64,000 nt of DNA from Rhodanobacter sp. Soil772 (GTDB lineage: Bacteria; Pseudomonadota; Gammaproteobacteria; Xanthomonadales; Rhodanobacteraceae), in NCBI RefSeq assembly GCF_001428385.1, contig NZ_LMSK01000001.1:435355-499354 (forward strand). Direction: 5' to 3'. The position numbers and the translations under genes were made by a program. Shown here piece by piece: positions 34,741 to 49,850 of this stretch. The stretch's first letter is position 1. Each line of letters begins with the position of its first letter. The notes beneath the pieces were generated by a model, which was given only the letters and a program-made list of their open reading frames with translations, was not told the DNA's origin and searched no databases.

Positions 34741-35517
34741 ATGAATACCCTTTTCGAGCGTACCGGCCCCCTGACCGAACTGAGCAGCTACCCGCAGTGG
34801 GCGCAGGACATGGTGGCCGATTGCGCGGCCACCAAGCAGCGCGTCCTGGACCACGACATCTGGCGCATGATGACCGCGCTGCAGCTGGACCATGAGTCCA
34901 CCCGCAACTTCATGATGGGCTTGTGGCCGTTCATCGAACGGTTCCCCAGCTTCATGGCGCTGAACCTGCTGAAGACCCGTTATGGCCGCAGCCCGGGCGA
35001 CGACAAGGCCCGGCGCTGGCTGGTGCGCAATATCCGGGTCGAGCAGAACCATGCCGAGTACTGGCTCAACTGGGCCGAGGGTGCCGGTGTGCCGCGCGAC
35101 GACCTGCTGCACGGCGTGCCCCCGCACGGCACCGACGGCCTCACCCGCTGGTGCGAGGACATCAGCGCACGCGGCACCTTGGCGGCCGGCATGGTGGCCA
35201 CCAACTATGCGATCGAGGGGGTCACCGGCGAGTGGTCGCAGCTGATCTACGACAGCGCGAAGTACCGCGACAGCTTCGATCCGGCGATCCGGGCGTCCAG
35301 CCTGCGCTGGCTGCACCTGCACGCCGCCTACGACGACGTTCACCCATGGGAGGCATTGGATATAGTGTGTACCCTGATGGGCGAGACACCCTCGGCCGAT
35401 GACGTGGCGCATCTGGCCGAGTGCATCAAGCGGAGCTACATGAGCATGATCCTGCTTGGTGACCGGTGCATCCGGTCGTGCCGCGATTTGTGGATGGCGA
35501 AAGAAGCCGCAGCTTGA
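34741..35517 (+). CDS. TenA/PqqC-like (haem-oxygenase fold) protein
   Basis: A 258-residue all-helical protein resembling the iron-containing redox enzyme / TenA / PqqC group. VEQNHAEYWLNWAEGAGVP and VATNYAIEGVTGEWSQLIY carry the helix-borne His and Glu residues typical of the fold, and LHAAYDDVHPWEALDIV supplies a further His-x-x-Asp-Asp-x-x-His cluster. Some relatives bind a di-iron centre, others PQQ or thiamin precursors, so the reaction is open. The ATG follows GAGGTGAATCAA. It is divergent from norB and 63 bases upstream of a c-di-GMP regulator, suggesting a role in the response to NO or low oxygen. Confidence 0.68.
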   Translation: MNTLFERTGPLTELSSYPQWAQDMVADCAATKQRVLDHDIWRMMTALQLDHESTRNFMMGLWPFIERFPSFMALNLLKTRYGRSPGDDKARRWLVRNIRVEQNHAEYWLNWAEGAGVPRDDLLHGVPPHGTDGLTRWCEDISARGTLAAGMVATNYAIEGVTGEWSQLIYDSAKYRDSFDPAIRASSLRWLHLHAAYDDVHPWEALDIVCTLMGETPSADDVAHLAECIKRSYMSMILLGDRCIRSCRDLWMAKEAAA

Positions 35518-35580
35518 GGTAATGTTGGAGCAGACTGTATCCATGGAAGCGAGCTGCATCATCAACCGAATGGGCAGACG

Positions 35581-38340
35581 ATGCATTTCACCGGCAACAG
35601 TTTGCAGAAACCTCTGACACGGCGCCTGCTGCCGCTGGCCTATGCGCTGGCGGTGGCGATCGCGTTGATCATGGCGCTGACCTGGGGCGTGCTGCAGGTC
35701 CAGGTCACTCTCGCTGGTTTTCTCAACAGCGAGAGTGTCTGGTCCAAGGCGCAGAAACAGGCCGTGATCGACCTGGACAATTACGCGCTCAATGGCGACA
35801 TCGCCGACCTGGCCGGTTTCCAGGACAATTACGGCTTGCTCGAAGCCGATCGCTGGGGGCGCGACGCGATCATCTCCGGCGACTTCAGCAAGGCAAGCAT
35901 CACCCGGGTATTCGAACGCGGCAACATCATGCCGGCGGCACAGCCGGGCATGACCTTCATGCTGCAGCATTTCTCCGGCACTCCGCACATGCGCGAGGCA
36001 CTTGCGGCCTGGCGCTCCACCGATACCTCGATCGCCGAACTCGGCACGATTGCGAGCGAGCTGCGTGCAGCGCACCGCGCAGGCGGGCCGACGGAAGCCG
36101 AGATCAAGCGGCAGCGCGATCGGATCAAGGCGCTCAATGCCTACATGGCGCCGCGCACGGAGCTGTTCTCGATCGAGATCGTGAAGGGTGCGGTGTGGCT
36201 GGGCGAACTGCTGTTCTGGGGCGTGCTGGGCGCGTTCCTGATCGCCGCGCTGCTGTGGCTGCGCATGGCGCGCCGCATCCTGGAAAGCATCCGCGGCACC
36301 GAGGAGCGCTACCGCCTGCTGTTCGACAGCGCGGCCGACGCGATCGTAATGGTCGACGAGGCCAGCGGGCGGATCCTGGACGTCAACCGCACCGCCGCGG
36401 CGTGGACCGGGCGCCGCGCGGACGAGCTTGTCGGCGACCGTTTCGTGCACCTGTTCGTGCAATCCATGGCGGGGCAGCAGGCCGGGCGGGCCGCCACCAA
36501 TGCGCTGCTGGGTGCGGATGGCCATGCGCGTCCGGTGGAAACGCAGACCAGCCTGGCCAATTGGGGCAACCAGCCGGTGCGCCAGGCGATCATCCGCGAC
36601 ATCTCCGAGAGGGTGGCGATGGAGCGGGAACGCCGGATCGCCGCCGAGGCGCTGGCCAATATCGCCGAAGGCGTGATCATCGCCGACGCCGGGCGGCGGG
36701 TGATCTCGACCAATGCCGCGCATACCGAACTGACCGGCTTCACCAGCCAGTCGCTGCATGGCAAGCGCCTCGATGAGAGTCGCTGCCTGCCCGATGGCAA
36801 GCCGTTGCCGCAGTCGATCTGGGACAGTGTCACCGCCGGCCACAACTGGATGGGCGAAGTCCTGAGCACCCGCAGCGATGGCAGCAGCTATCCCGAGCAC
36901 CTGAGCATCAGCGCGATTCGCGACGCCGAAGGCCAGGTGGCCTACTACGTCGCCGTGCTCACCGACATCCATGAGGCGAAGGCGAACCAGCACCGGCTGG
37001 AGTACATGGCGCGGCACGACCCGCTGACCGGCCTGGCCAACCGGGCGGAGTTCGAGCGGTACTGCGCCGCGGCGATCACGGTGGCCGAACGCGAGCGGCT
37101 GGCCGTGGTGGTGCTGTTCATCGACCTGGATGCCTTCAAGATCGTCAACGACAGCTACAGCCATGCGATCGGCGACCGCCTGCTGATGAAGGTGGCGGAG
37201 CGGATCCGCCGGCAGCTGTCCGAGGGCGACGTGGCCGGGCGCATCGGCGGCGACGAGTTCACCGTGCTGATCCCGCGGCTGATCCTGCGCGAGGACGCGC
37301 GGGCGATCGTCAGCCGTCTGCTCGGGACCTTGTCCGAGCCGCTGCTGGTGGACGATTACGAGATCGTGCTGAGCGCGAGCATCGGCGTGGCCAGCTATCC
37401 GCTGGACGGCGACAACGCGGCGGCACTGATCGCGAATGCCGACGCGGCGATGTATGCGGCGAAGACCGAGGAGCGCAATGCGTTCCGCTTCTATACGCCG
37501 ATGATGCACGCCGATACCCGCCGGCGCCTGCAACTGGCCACCGAGCTGCGCCAGGCGCTGGCGCGCAACGAATTCCATCTGGTGTTCCAGCCCAGCGTGG
37601 AACTGCGCACCGGCCGCATCGTGGCGGTGGAGGCGCTGGTGCGCTGGCAGCACCCGGAGCGCGGCGAAGTGCTGCCGGCCGAATTCATTCCGGTGGCGGA
37701 AGGCCTGGGCCTGATCCGCCGCATCGACGAATGGGTGATGCAGGCCACCTGCGCGCAGATCCAGGCCTGGGACCTGGCCGGCGTGCCGCCGATCCGTGTG
37801 GCGGTGAACATTTCGGCGCGCTGGTTCGGCCACCCGGCCTTCGTCGACGGGGTCAGCCGGGCCCTGCAGTCGCGGCACCTGGCGGCGAACCGCCTGCTGC
37901 TGGAGATCACCGAGAGCGCGATGCTGCGTCTGGGCGACGACATCGAGCGCACCATGCAGACCCTGCACACGCTGGGCATCGAAGTGGCGATCGACGATTT
38001 CGGCACCGGCTACTCCTCGATGGCCTATCTCAAGCTGCCGGCGGTGGCCTACCTGAAGATCGACCGCTCCTTCGTCACCGGCCTGCCGGGCGATACCAAC
38101 GACGCGGCGATCACCGAGGCGATGCTGGCGATGGCGAAAAGCCTCGGCCTGACCACGATTGCCGAAGGCATCGAGACCGAGGCACAGCATGATTTCCTGC
38201 TGCGCAGCGGCTGTGTCGAGGGGCAGGGCTACCTGTACTCCTATCCGTTGCGGCCCGAGGAAGTGCAGCACCTGCTGTGTCCGAACCAGCCACTGGTACC
38301 GGCAGCACGGCTGAAGCTGGTGCCGCCGAAGCGCGGCTGA
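35581..38340 (+). CDS. Membrane PAS-GGDEF-EAL c-di-GMP regulator
   Basis: A 919-residue inner-membrane protein. Two membrane helices (about 12-40 and 203-225) bracket a helical periplasmic sensor of about 160 residues. Two PAS domains follow (about 240-345 and 350-470), then GGDEF (motif at 556-560) and EAL (684-686). The inhibitory site before GGDEF reads SEGD instead of RxxD. The EAL domain has the catalytic set including DDFGTGYSS and EGIET, so it can probably degrade c-di-GMP. With both motifs complete, synthesis is also possible. Its place behind the TenA-like gene and near norB suggests a link to the respiratory response. Confidence 0.9.
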   Translation: MHFTGNSLQKPLTRRLLPLAYALAVAIALIMALTWGVLQVQVTLAGFLNSESVWSKAQKQAVIDLDNYALNGDIADLAGFQDNYGLLEADRWGRDAIISGDFSKASITRVFERGNIMPAAQPGMTFMLQHFSGTPHMREALAAWRSTDTSIAELGTIASELRAAHRAGGPTEAEIKRQRDRIKALNAYMAPRTELFSIEIVKGAVWLGELLFWGVLGAFLIAALLWLRMARRILESIRGTEERYRLLFDSAADAIVMVDEASGRILDVNRTAAAWTGRRADELVGDRFVHLFVQSMAGQQAGRAATNALLGADGHARPVETQTSLANWGNQPVRQAIIRDISERVAMERERRIAAEALANIAEGVIIADAGRRVISTNAAHTELTGFTSQSLHGKRLDESRCLPDGKPLPQSIWDSVTAGHNWMGEVLSTRSDGSSYPEHLSISAIRDAEGQVAYYVAVLTDIHEAKANQHRLEYMARHDPLTGLANRAEFERYCAAAITVAERERLAVVVLFIDLDAFKIVNDSYSHAIGDRLLMKVAERIRRQLSEGDVAGRIGGDEFTVLIPRLILREDARAIVSRLLGTLSEPLLVDDYEIVLSASIGVASYPLDGDNAAALIANADAAMYAAKTEERNAFRFYTPMMHADTRRRLQLATELRQALARNEFHLVFQPSVELRTGRIVAVEALVRWQHPERGEVLPAEFIPVAEGLGLIRRIDEWVMQATCAQIQAWDLAGVPPIRVAVNISARWFGHPAFVDGVSRALQSRHLAANRLLLEITESAMLRLGDDIERTMQTLHTLGIEVAIDDFGTGYSSMAYLKLPAVAYLKIDRSFVTGLPGDTNDAAITEAMLAMAKSLGLTTIAEGIETEAQHDFLLRSGCVEGQGYLYSYPLRPEEVQHLLCPNQPLVPAARLKLVPPKRG

Positions 38341-38360
38341 GCCGGCACGCCGCGCACGGG

Positions 38361-38400
38361 CCGCCCGGGCGTCTTGATATGCATCAGGGCGCCCGGGCGG
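38361..38400. promoter_or_regulatory. Hairpin enclosing an FNR-like box upstream of lipA
   Basis: CCGCCCGGGCG (38361-38371) and CGCCCGGGCGG (38390-38400) form a perfect 11-base inverted repeat. Between them TTGATATGCATCAG (38374-38387) matches the FNR consensus in 9 of 10 positions. No T-run follows, so it is a poor intrinsic terminator for the upstream gene. With the box at -41.5, a start near 38422 and the weak -10 GAGACT (38410-38415) would serve lipA. Confidence 0.5.
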
Positions 38401-38443
38401 GTGTCGCGGGAGACTGCATGGAGTCCTCCACGCCGTGCACCTC

Positions 38444-39421
38444 ATGTCCAGCAGCGAACCCGTTCCCGACGGCAGCAAATACGTCAGCCCGCAAGGCACC
38501 CGTGCGGTCAAGGGCGGCATTCGTCCGAACGCCGCCACCGGCGTGCCGGATGTCGATCGCAAGCCGCCGTGGCTGCGGGTCAAGCTGCCGGGCGGCGCGC
38601 AGTACGAGGCAGTGCACGAGATCGTGCGCAGCCACAAGCTGAATACGGTATGCGCCGAATCGAAGTGCCCGAACATCGCCGAGTGCTGGGGCCGCGGCAC
38701 CGCCACGCTGATGCTGATGGGCTCGGTATGCACGCGCGCGTGCAAGTTCTGCTCGGTCAGCACCGGCAACCCGAACGGCTGGCTCGATCCGCTGGAACCG
38801 CTGCAGGTCGCCGACGCGGTGGCGCTGATGGGGCTGAAGTATGTGGTGCTGACCTCGGTCGATCGCGATGACCTGGCCGACGGCGGTGCGGCGCACTACG
38901 CCGCCTGCGTGCAGGCGATTCACCAGCGCTCGCCGCAGACCGCAGTGGAAGCGCTGACCCCGGACTTCGCCGGCGATCTCACGGCGGTTGCCACCGTGCT
39001 CGACGCCGGCCTGGTCACCTACGCGCAAAACATCGAGACGGTGGAACGGCTGACCCATCCCGTGCGCGATCCGCGCGCCGGTTATGCGCAGACGCTCGGC
39101 GTGCTGGCCTTCGCCAAGCGGCACGCGCCGAAAACGCTGACCAAGACCAGCCTGATGCTGGGCCTGGGCGAGACCGACGCGGAGGTCGAGCACACGCTGG
39201 ACGATATACGCGGCGCCCACGTCGACGTCGTTACGCTGGGCCAGTACATGCGGCCCAGCCCGCATCACCTGCCGGTGCAGCGCTTCGTCACCCCGGACGA
39301 GTTCCGGCACTACCGCGAACTGGCGCTGAGCAAGGGTTTTCTGGAAGCGGTCGCCGGGCCGCTGGTGCGGTCGAGTTATCGCGCCGAGCGCGTGCTGGAA
39401 CACAACAACCTGGGTTTGTGA
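38444..39421 (+). CDS. lipA: Lipoyl synthase
   Basis: A 325-residue radical SAM enzyme that inserts two sulfurs into octanoyl groups on the E2 and H proteins of 2-oxoacid dehydrogenases and the glycine cleavage system. The auxiliary cluster cysteines ([12 protein letters not shown]), the radical SAM motif CTRACKFC and the C-terminal RSSYRAE, whose Ser ligates the auxiliary cluster, are all present. The octanoyltransferase gene lipB is not adjacent. The ATG at 38444 gives a normal length; a GTG at 38435 would add three residues. Confidence 0.96.
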   Translation: MSSSEPVPDGSKYVSPQGTRAVKGGIRPNAATGVPDVDRKPPWLRVKLPGGAQYEAVHEIVRSHKLNTVCAESKCPNIAECWGRGTATLMLMGSVCTRACKFCSVSTGNPNGWLDPLEPLQVADAVALMGLKYVVLTSVDRDDLADGGAAHYAACVQAIHQRSPQTAVEALTPDFAGDLTAVATVLDAGLVTYAQNIETVERLTHPVRDPRAGYAQTLGVLAFAKRHAPKTLTKTSLMLGLGETDAEVEHTLDDIRGAHVDVVTLGQYMRPSPHHLPVQRFVTPDEFRHYRELALSKGFLEAVAGPLVRSSYRAERVLEHNNLGL

Positions 39422-39481
39422 TTGGGCATGCGGCCAACCGGTACGCCGTTTCGTTGTTCGTTGGCATCAGGAGGTACCGCC

Positions 39482-39697
39482 ATGTCACTGCCTGTTTCGC
39501 ATCGTTTCCCGTTTCGTTCCCCTGCCGGAACGGATTCCGCCGGATCGGGAAGCGCCACCGTGGAAACCGCGGCTGCGCGGAGATCGCGCGAACTCCGGAT
39601 CGAGCGCGAAAGGCTCATCGACGAGGAGCTTGCACAGAGTTTTCCCGCCAGCGATCCGCCGAGCTGGGTGCAGGGTGTGGCACCGCAGCCGCTGTAA
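39482..39697 (+). CDS. Small conserved protein with SFPASDPPSW motif
   Basis: A 71-residue basic-to-acidic protein. The C-terminal part (RERLIDEELAQSFPASDPPS, then WV) matches a motif seen in many small uncharacterised proteobacterial proteins; the N-terminal half is Ser/Arg-rich and looks disordered. A strong AGGAGGTACC site precedes the ATG at 39482, so the longer frame starting at 39422 is not needed. Function unknown. It is 60 bases downstream of lipA and 49 upstream of the AhpD-like gene. Confidence 0.7.
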   Translation: MSLPVSHRFPFRSPAGTDSAGSGSATVETAAARRSRELRIERERLIDEELAQSFPASDPPSWVQGVAPQPL

Positions 39698-39746
39698 GCG
39701 GATGCCATGAAGGGTTTATCAACAAGGATCAACGAGGAGTCATGTC

Positions 39747-40088
39747 ATGGATACATCCATCTACCCGCAGGCCACCGCAGAGCTGGCGCACAAGCGCCGT
39801 GAACTGGCGCCGGAGCCGCTGAAGGCGTTCAAGGCGTTCAGCGCCGCGGTGTTTGCCGATGGCGCGCTGCCGAACGTCACCAAGCAGTTGATCGCGGTGG
39901 CGGTGGCGCACGTCACCCAATGCCCATACTGCATCAAGGGCCACACCGCCGAAGCCTTGAAGCAGGGGGCCAGCGAGCAGCAGATCATGGAAGCGATCTG
40001 GGTCGCTGCCGAGATGCGCGCGGGCGGTGCGTACGCGCATTCCACACTGGCGCTGGACGTGATGCAGCACGCGCACGAGGCAGCCTGA
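39747..40088 (+). CDS. Carboxymuconolactone decarboxylase / AhpD-like protein
   Basis: A 113-residue helical protein with the AhpD redox motif CPYCIKGH (Cys59, Cys62, His66). This is the pattern of alkylhydroperoxidase D-type proteins, which cycle a disulfide rather than decarboxylate. AGGAG precedes the ATG. It ends one base before the cysteine synthase gene, so the two are probably expressed together and may link thiol redox with cysteine supply. Confidence 0.86.
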   Translation: MDTSIYPQATAELAHKRRELAPEPLKAFKAFSAAVFADGALPNVTKQLIAVAVAHVTQCPYCIKGHTAEALKQGASEQQIMEAIWVAAEMRAGGAYAHSTLALDVMQHAHEAA

Positions 40089-40089
40089 A

Positions 40090-41040
40090 ATGGCCGCGCG
40101 CTTTGCCGCGGTATCGGACAGCATCCTCGACGCGGTGGGCGACACCCCGCTGCTGGAGGTCGAGGGCGTCTACGCCAAGGTCGAGTTTCTCAACCCCTCC
40201 GGTTCGATCAAGGCACGTATTGCGAAGTACATGATCGAGCGGGCGGAACACGAAGGCCTGCTGAAGCCCGGCGACACTATCGTGGAGGCGACCAGCGGCA
40301 ACACCGGCAACGCGCTGTCGATGGTGGCGGCAGTGAAGGGTTACCGCATGCTGGTGGTGATGCCCGAGGGCATGTCCAGCGAGCGCGTGGCGATCTCGCG
40401 GGCCTACGGCGCGGAAGTGCTGTTCTGCGGCAACTTCCACGTCAACGAGGCACTGAAACGGGCGAAGGAGCTGGGCCAGCAACCGAACTATTTCGCGCCG
40501 AGCCAGTTCGAGTCGGAGTGGAACGTGGAGGAGAACCGGCTGATCCTCGGCCCGGAAATCCTCGCCCAGCTGCCGCCGGGCCGCACGCCCGATGCGCTGG
40601 TGCTGGGTGTCGGCACCGGCGGCACGCTGATCGGCGTGGGCCAGGCGTTCCGCGCGGTCAATCCGGACGTGCGGCTGTTCGCGATGGAGCCGTCCGAGTC
40701 GTGCACGATCCTGTGCGGCGAGATTGCCGCGCATACCATCGAGGGCATTTCGGACGGCTTCGTGCCGGGCATCTTCCAGCGCCACGCGGGGCTGGTGAAC
40801 GAGGTGCTGAGTGTGTCCAGCACCAATGCCGTGGCCGAAATGAAACGGCTGGCGCGCACGTACGGATTGTTCTGCGGGCCGAGTTCCGGCGCGCATCTGC
40901 TGGCCGCCAAGCGCATCCGGCAGAACTTCCCGGAGCTGAAGACCGTGGTCACCGTGTTCTGCGACGAAGGCGAGAAATACCTGCACGAGTACTTCATGCA
41001 AGCCACCGCCGCCGACGTGGACGCGACGCACTTCCAGTGA
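40090..41040 (+). CDS. Cysteine synthase family PLP enzyme
   Basis: A 316-residue fold-type II PLP enzyme. Lys41 in [11 protein letters not shown] is the Schiff-base residue, [12 protein letters not shown] binds the substrate carboxylate, [12 protein letters not shown] holds the PLP phosphate, and [15 protein letters not shown] supplies the Ser at the pyridine nitrogen. It should form cysteine from O-acetylserine and sulfide. I cannot separate CysK from CysM or a cystathionine-beta-synthase-like role by eye, so no symbol is given. It follows the AhpD-like gene by one base. Confidence 0.87.
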   Translation: MAARFAAVSDSILDAVGDTPLLEVEGVYAKVEFLNPSGSIKARIAKYMIERAEHEGLLKPGDTIVEATSGNTGNALSMVAAVKGYRMLVVMPEGMSSERVAISRAYGAEVLFCGNFHVNEALKRAKELGQQPNYFAPSQFESEWNVEENRLILGPEILAQLPPGRTPDALVLGVGTGGTLIGVGQAFRAVNPDVRLFAMEPSESCTILCGEIAAHTIEGISDGFVPGIFQRHAGLVNEVLSVSSTNAVAEMKRLARTYGLFCGPSSGAHLLAAKRIRQNFPELKTVVTVFCDEGEKYLHEYFMQATAADVDATHFQ

Positions 41041-41049
41041 AGTTGTTGC

Positions 41050-46907
<5,858 letters not shown>

Positions 46908-46917
46908 ACGGCCACCC

Positions 46918-47253
46918 ATGCTGCGCTGGATCGCCCTGGTTCTGATCCTGCTGCTGATCGGACTGCAGCTGAAGCTGTGGACCGGCAGCGGCAGCATGCA
47001 CGAGGTGGACAGCTTGCGCGTGGCGGTGAAGAAACAGACCGACGAGAACGCGAAGCTGTTGCAGCGCAACCAGGCGGTCGGCGCCGACGTGCTGGACCTC
47101 AAGCATGGCGACCAGGCGGTCGAGGCGCGGGCGCGCACCGAACTGGGGCTGATCAAGCCGGGCGAAGTGTTCTACCAGGTGGTCGAGCAACCGGCCCGCG
47201 CCGGCAGCTCGTTGCCGCCACCGCCACCCGCCACGCCTGCCGGATCGCCATGA
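46918..47253 (+). CDS. ftsB: Cell division protein FtsB
   Basis: A 111-residue bitopic protein with an N-terminal helix (about 3-21), a coiled coil (about 30-65, HEVDSLRVAVKKQTDENAKL) and the conserved ARTELGLIKPGEVFYQVV. It joins FtsL and FtsQ in the divisome. The C-terminus is a Pro-rich tail. It sits between eno and ispD, the usual gammaproteobacterial order, and its stop overlaps the ispD start (ATGA). Confidence 0.93.
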   Translation: MLRWIALVLILLLIGLQLKLWTGSGSMHEVDSLRVAVKKQTDENAKLLQRNQAVGADVLDLKHGDQAVEARARTELGLIKPGEVFYQVVEQPARAGSSLPPPPPATPAGSP

Positions 47254-47945
47254 GCGCGCCGACGCTGTGGTGCGTGGTGCCGGCCGCAGGGCGCGGCACC
47301 CGGGTCGGCGGTGATTGCCCGAAACAATACCTGCCGCTGGCCGGGCGGCCGCTGATCGCACACACGCTGGAACGGCTCGCCGCGCATCCGCGGATCGGCG
47401 GCCTGCTGGTAACGCTGGCTGCTGGCGATGCGCACTGGTCCGGCATCGACACGCTCTACGGCAAGCCGGTGCTGACCGCGATCGGCGGGGCCGAGCGCAG
47501 CGATTCGGTGCTGGCCGGGATCGACGCGTTGCCCGCGTCGGTGGGTGCAGGCGATTTCGTGCTGGTGCACGACGCCGCGCGACCATGCGTGCGGCTGGCC
47601 GATATCGGCAAGTTGATCGAACTGGCCGGCGCGGCGGACGGCGGCCTGCTGGGCGCGCCGCTGCGCGACGCGCTGAAGCGGGCGAATACGGCCGGCCGCA
47701 GCGAGCTGACCGAGTCGCGCGACCTGCGTTGGCGTGCCTTCACGCCGCAAATGTTCCGGCGTGGTCAACTGGCGGCGGCGCTGCGCGACGCGGCACGGCG
47801 CGGCGTGAACGTCAGCGACGAGGCGATGGCGATGGAGCAGGCCGGCTTCGCGCCGTTGCTGGTCGAGGGCGCCGAGGACAACATCAAGGTAACCACGGCA
47901 GCGGATTTCGCGCTGGCCGAGTTCCTGCTTTCAAGGACAGCATGA
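47250..47945 (+). CDS. ispD: 2-C-methyl-D-erythritol 4-phosphate cytidylyltransferase
   Basis: A 231-residue enzyme of the non-mevalonate isoprenoid pathway that joins CTP to methylerythritol phosphate. It shows the nucleotidyltransferase loop [30 protein letters not shown] and the C-terminal [13 protein letters not shown]. It is fused by four-base overlaps to ftsB upstream and ispF downstream, so translation is coupled. CTP is supplied by pyrG in the same block. Confidence 0.95.
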   Translation: MSAPTLWCVVPAAGRGTRVGGDCPKQYLPLAGRPLIAHTLERLAAHPRIGGLLVTLAAGDAHWSGIDTLYGKPVLTAIGGAERSDSVLAGIDALPASVGAGDFVLVHDAARPCVRLADIGKLIELAGAADGGLLGAPLRDALKRANTAGRSELTESRDLRWRAFTPQMFRRGQLAAALRDAARRGVNVSDEAMAMEQAGFAPLLVEGAEDNIKVTTAADFALAEFLLSRTA

Positions 47946-48418
47946 TGCGCATAGGCCAGGGTTTCGACGTGCATGCATTCGGCGAGGGCGACCACGTCAC
48001 CTTGGGCGGCGTGCGCGTGCCGCATCGCCGCGGCGTGGTGGCGCATTCGGACGGCGACGTGGTGATCCATGCGCTGTGCGACGCGATCTTCGGCGCACTG
48101 GCGCTGGGCGACATCGGCCAGCATTTTCCACCCACGGACGAGCGCTGGCGCGATGCCGACAGCCGCCAGTTCCTGCGCCACGCGGCGATGCTGATGGCGC
48201 AGCACGGCTACGCGCTGGGCAATGCCGACATCACCGTGATCGGCGAGGCGCCGAAGGTCGGTCCGCATGCGCAGGCGATGCGCGAGAATCTCGCCGCCGA
48301 CTTGGACAGCGAGATCGGCCGCATCAGCGTCAAGGCCACCACCACCGAGAAACTCGGCTTCTGCGGCCGGGGCGAGGGGATCGCCGCGCAGGCGTGCGTC
48401 CTGCTGGAGCGCGCGTGA
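47942..48418 (+). CDS. ispF: 2-C-methyl-D-erythritol 2,4-cyclodiphosphate synthase
   Basis: A 158-residue trimeric zinc enzyme of the same pathway as IspD. Signatures are [12 protein letters not shown] with the metal Asp and His, [16 protein letters not shown], and [18 protein letters not shown]. An ATGA overlap joins it to ispD, and its stop overlaps the GTG of the next gene. A second ATG at 47945 would also work. Confidence 0.96.
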   Translation: MMRIGQGFDVHAFGEGDHVTLGGVRVPHRRGVVAHSDGDVVIHALCDAIFGALALGDIGQHFPPTDERWRDADSRQFLRHAAMLMAQHGYALGNADITVIGEAPKVGPHAQAMRENLAADLDSEIGRISVKATTTEKLGFCGRGEGIAAQACVLLERA

Positions 48419-49809
48419 GCGAAGTAGAGGCCCGCAGCGCCGCCAGCCGGCTGCACGACCAGCTCGAAGCCATCGTCGAGGTGCTGCGCCGGCACGACGA
48501 CGAGAGCCCGCTGCCGGCCGAATCGCAGGCCGAATTGCGCCGGCAGCTGGACGAGCTGCATCCGGCCGACATCGCGTTCATCCTCGAATCGCTGCCGCTG
48601 GACGATCGCCTGGCGGTCTGGCAGCTGGTCAAGGCCGACCGCGACGGCGAGATCCTGCTGGAAGTGTCCGACGCAGTGCGCGAATCGCTGATCGCGGACA
48701 TGGACCGCCACGAGATCCTCGCCGCGGTCGAGCCGCTGGACGCGGACGAGCTGGCCGACTTGGTCGAGGACCTGCCGACCGCGATGCTGCCGGAGCTGAT
48801 GGCGAGCCTGGACACGCAGCAGCGCGAGCAGGTGCAGTCGGCGCTGTCCTACGAGGACGACCAGGTCGGCGCTCTGATGGACTTCGAGATGGTCACCATC
48901 CGCGAGGACGTGAGCCTGGAAGTGGTGCTGCGCTACCTGCGCCGCTGGGACGAGCTGCCGGCGCAGACCGACAAGCTGTTCGTGATCAACCAGGACAACC
49001 TGCTCACCGGCGTATTGCCGCTGCACTGGCTGCTGGTGAATTCGCCGGAGAAGATGGTCAGCGCGGTGATGGCGCCGGACGTCAATACCTTCCACCCCAC
49101 CGACGACGCATACGACGTGGCGCAGGCGTTCGAGCGCTACGACCTGGTGACCGCGCCGGTGGTCGACGAGCGCGGCCACCTGATCGGGCGCATCACCATC
49201 GACGCGATGGTCGACGTGATCCGCGAGGAAGGCGAGAGCGAAGCGCTCAGCCGCGGCGGCCTGCGCGAGGAGGAGGACATCTTCGCCTCGGTCTGGGCCT
49301 CGCTGAAGAACCGTTGGTCGTGGCTGGCGATCAACCTGGTCACCGCCTTCATCGCCTCGCGCGTGATCGGCCTGTTCGAGGGCTCGATCGAACGGCTGGT
49401 GGCGCTGGCGGCGCTGATGCCGATCGTGGCCGGCATCGGCGGCAACTCCGGCAACCAGACCATCACCATGATCGTGCGCGCGCTGGCGCTGAACCAGATC
49501 ACCGCCGAAAGCGCGAAGCGGCTGTGGCGCAAGGAGCTGACCGTGTCGCTGCTGAACGGGCTGGTCTGGGGTGGCGTGATCGGCATCGTGGCGTGGCTGC
49601 TGTACGACAGCGTCTCGCTGGGCCTGGTGATGACCGCCGCGATGACGCTGAACCTGCTGCTGGCGGCGTTCGCCGGCGTCGGCATCCCGGTGCTGATGAC
49701 GAAGTTCGGCCGCGACCCGGCGCTGGGCTCCAGCGTACTGATCACCGCGATGACCGACAGCGGCGGTTTCTTCATCTTCCTTGGCCTGGCCACCATCTTT
49801 CTGATGTGA
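48415..49809 (+). CDS. mgtE: Magnesium transporter MgtE
   Basis: A 464-residue Mg2+ channel. The cytoplasmic N domain (about 20-135, helical repeats such as [19 protein letters not shown]) and paired CBS domains (about 140-260) form the Mg2+ sensor. Five C-terminal helices carry the pore, including [16 protein letters not shown], the MgtE signature. The start is GTG, overlapping the ispF stop (GTGA). This gene is an extra between ispF and truD, which are neighbours in E. coli. Confidence 0.93.
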   Translation: MSEVEARSAASRLHDQLEAIVEVLRRHDDESPLPAESQAELRRQLDELHPADIAFILESLPLDDRLAVWQLVKADRDGEILLEVSDAVRESLIADMDRHEILAAVEPLDADELADLVEDLPTAMLPELMASLDTQQREQVQSALSYEDDQVGALMDFEMVTIREDVSLEVVLRYLRRWDELPAQTDKLFVINQDNLLTGVLPLHWLLVNSPEKMVSAVMAPDVNTFHPTDDAYDVAQAFERYDLVTAPVVDERGHLIGRITIDAMVDVIREEGESEALSRGGLREEEDIFASVWASLKNRWSWLAINLVTAFIASRVIGLFEGSIERLVALAALMPIVAGIGGNSGNQTITMIVRALALNQITAESAKRLWRKELTVSLLNGLVWGGVIGIVAWLLYDSVSLGLVMTAAMTLNLLLAAFAGVGIPVLMTKFGRDPALGSSVLITAMTDSGGFFIFLGLATIFLM

Positions 49810-49850
49810 TGCCGGCCTGACCCGAGTGCCGGCGCGACCGGTGGAGTGCC

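Noticed and set aside
34693..38769. Minus-strand ORF of 1358 codons opposite the PAS-GGDEF-EAL gene
   Set aside because: Composition is typical of antisense shadow frames, and the plus strand encodes complete known domains.
39422..39481. N-terminal extension of the SFPASDPPSW protein
   Set aside because: It starts directly after the lipA stop without a site, whereas a strong AGGAGG lies before the ATG at 39482.
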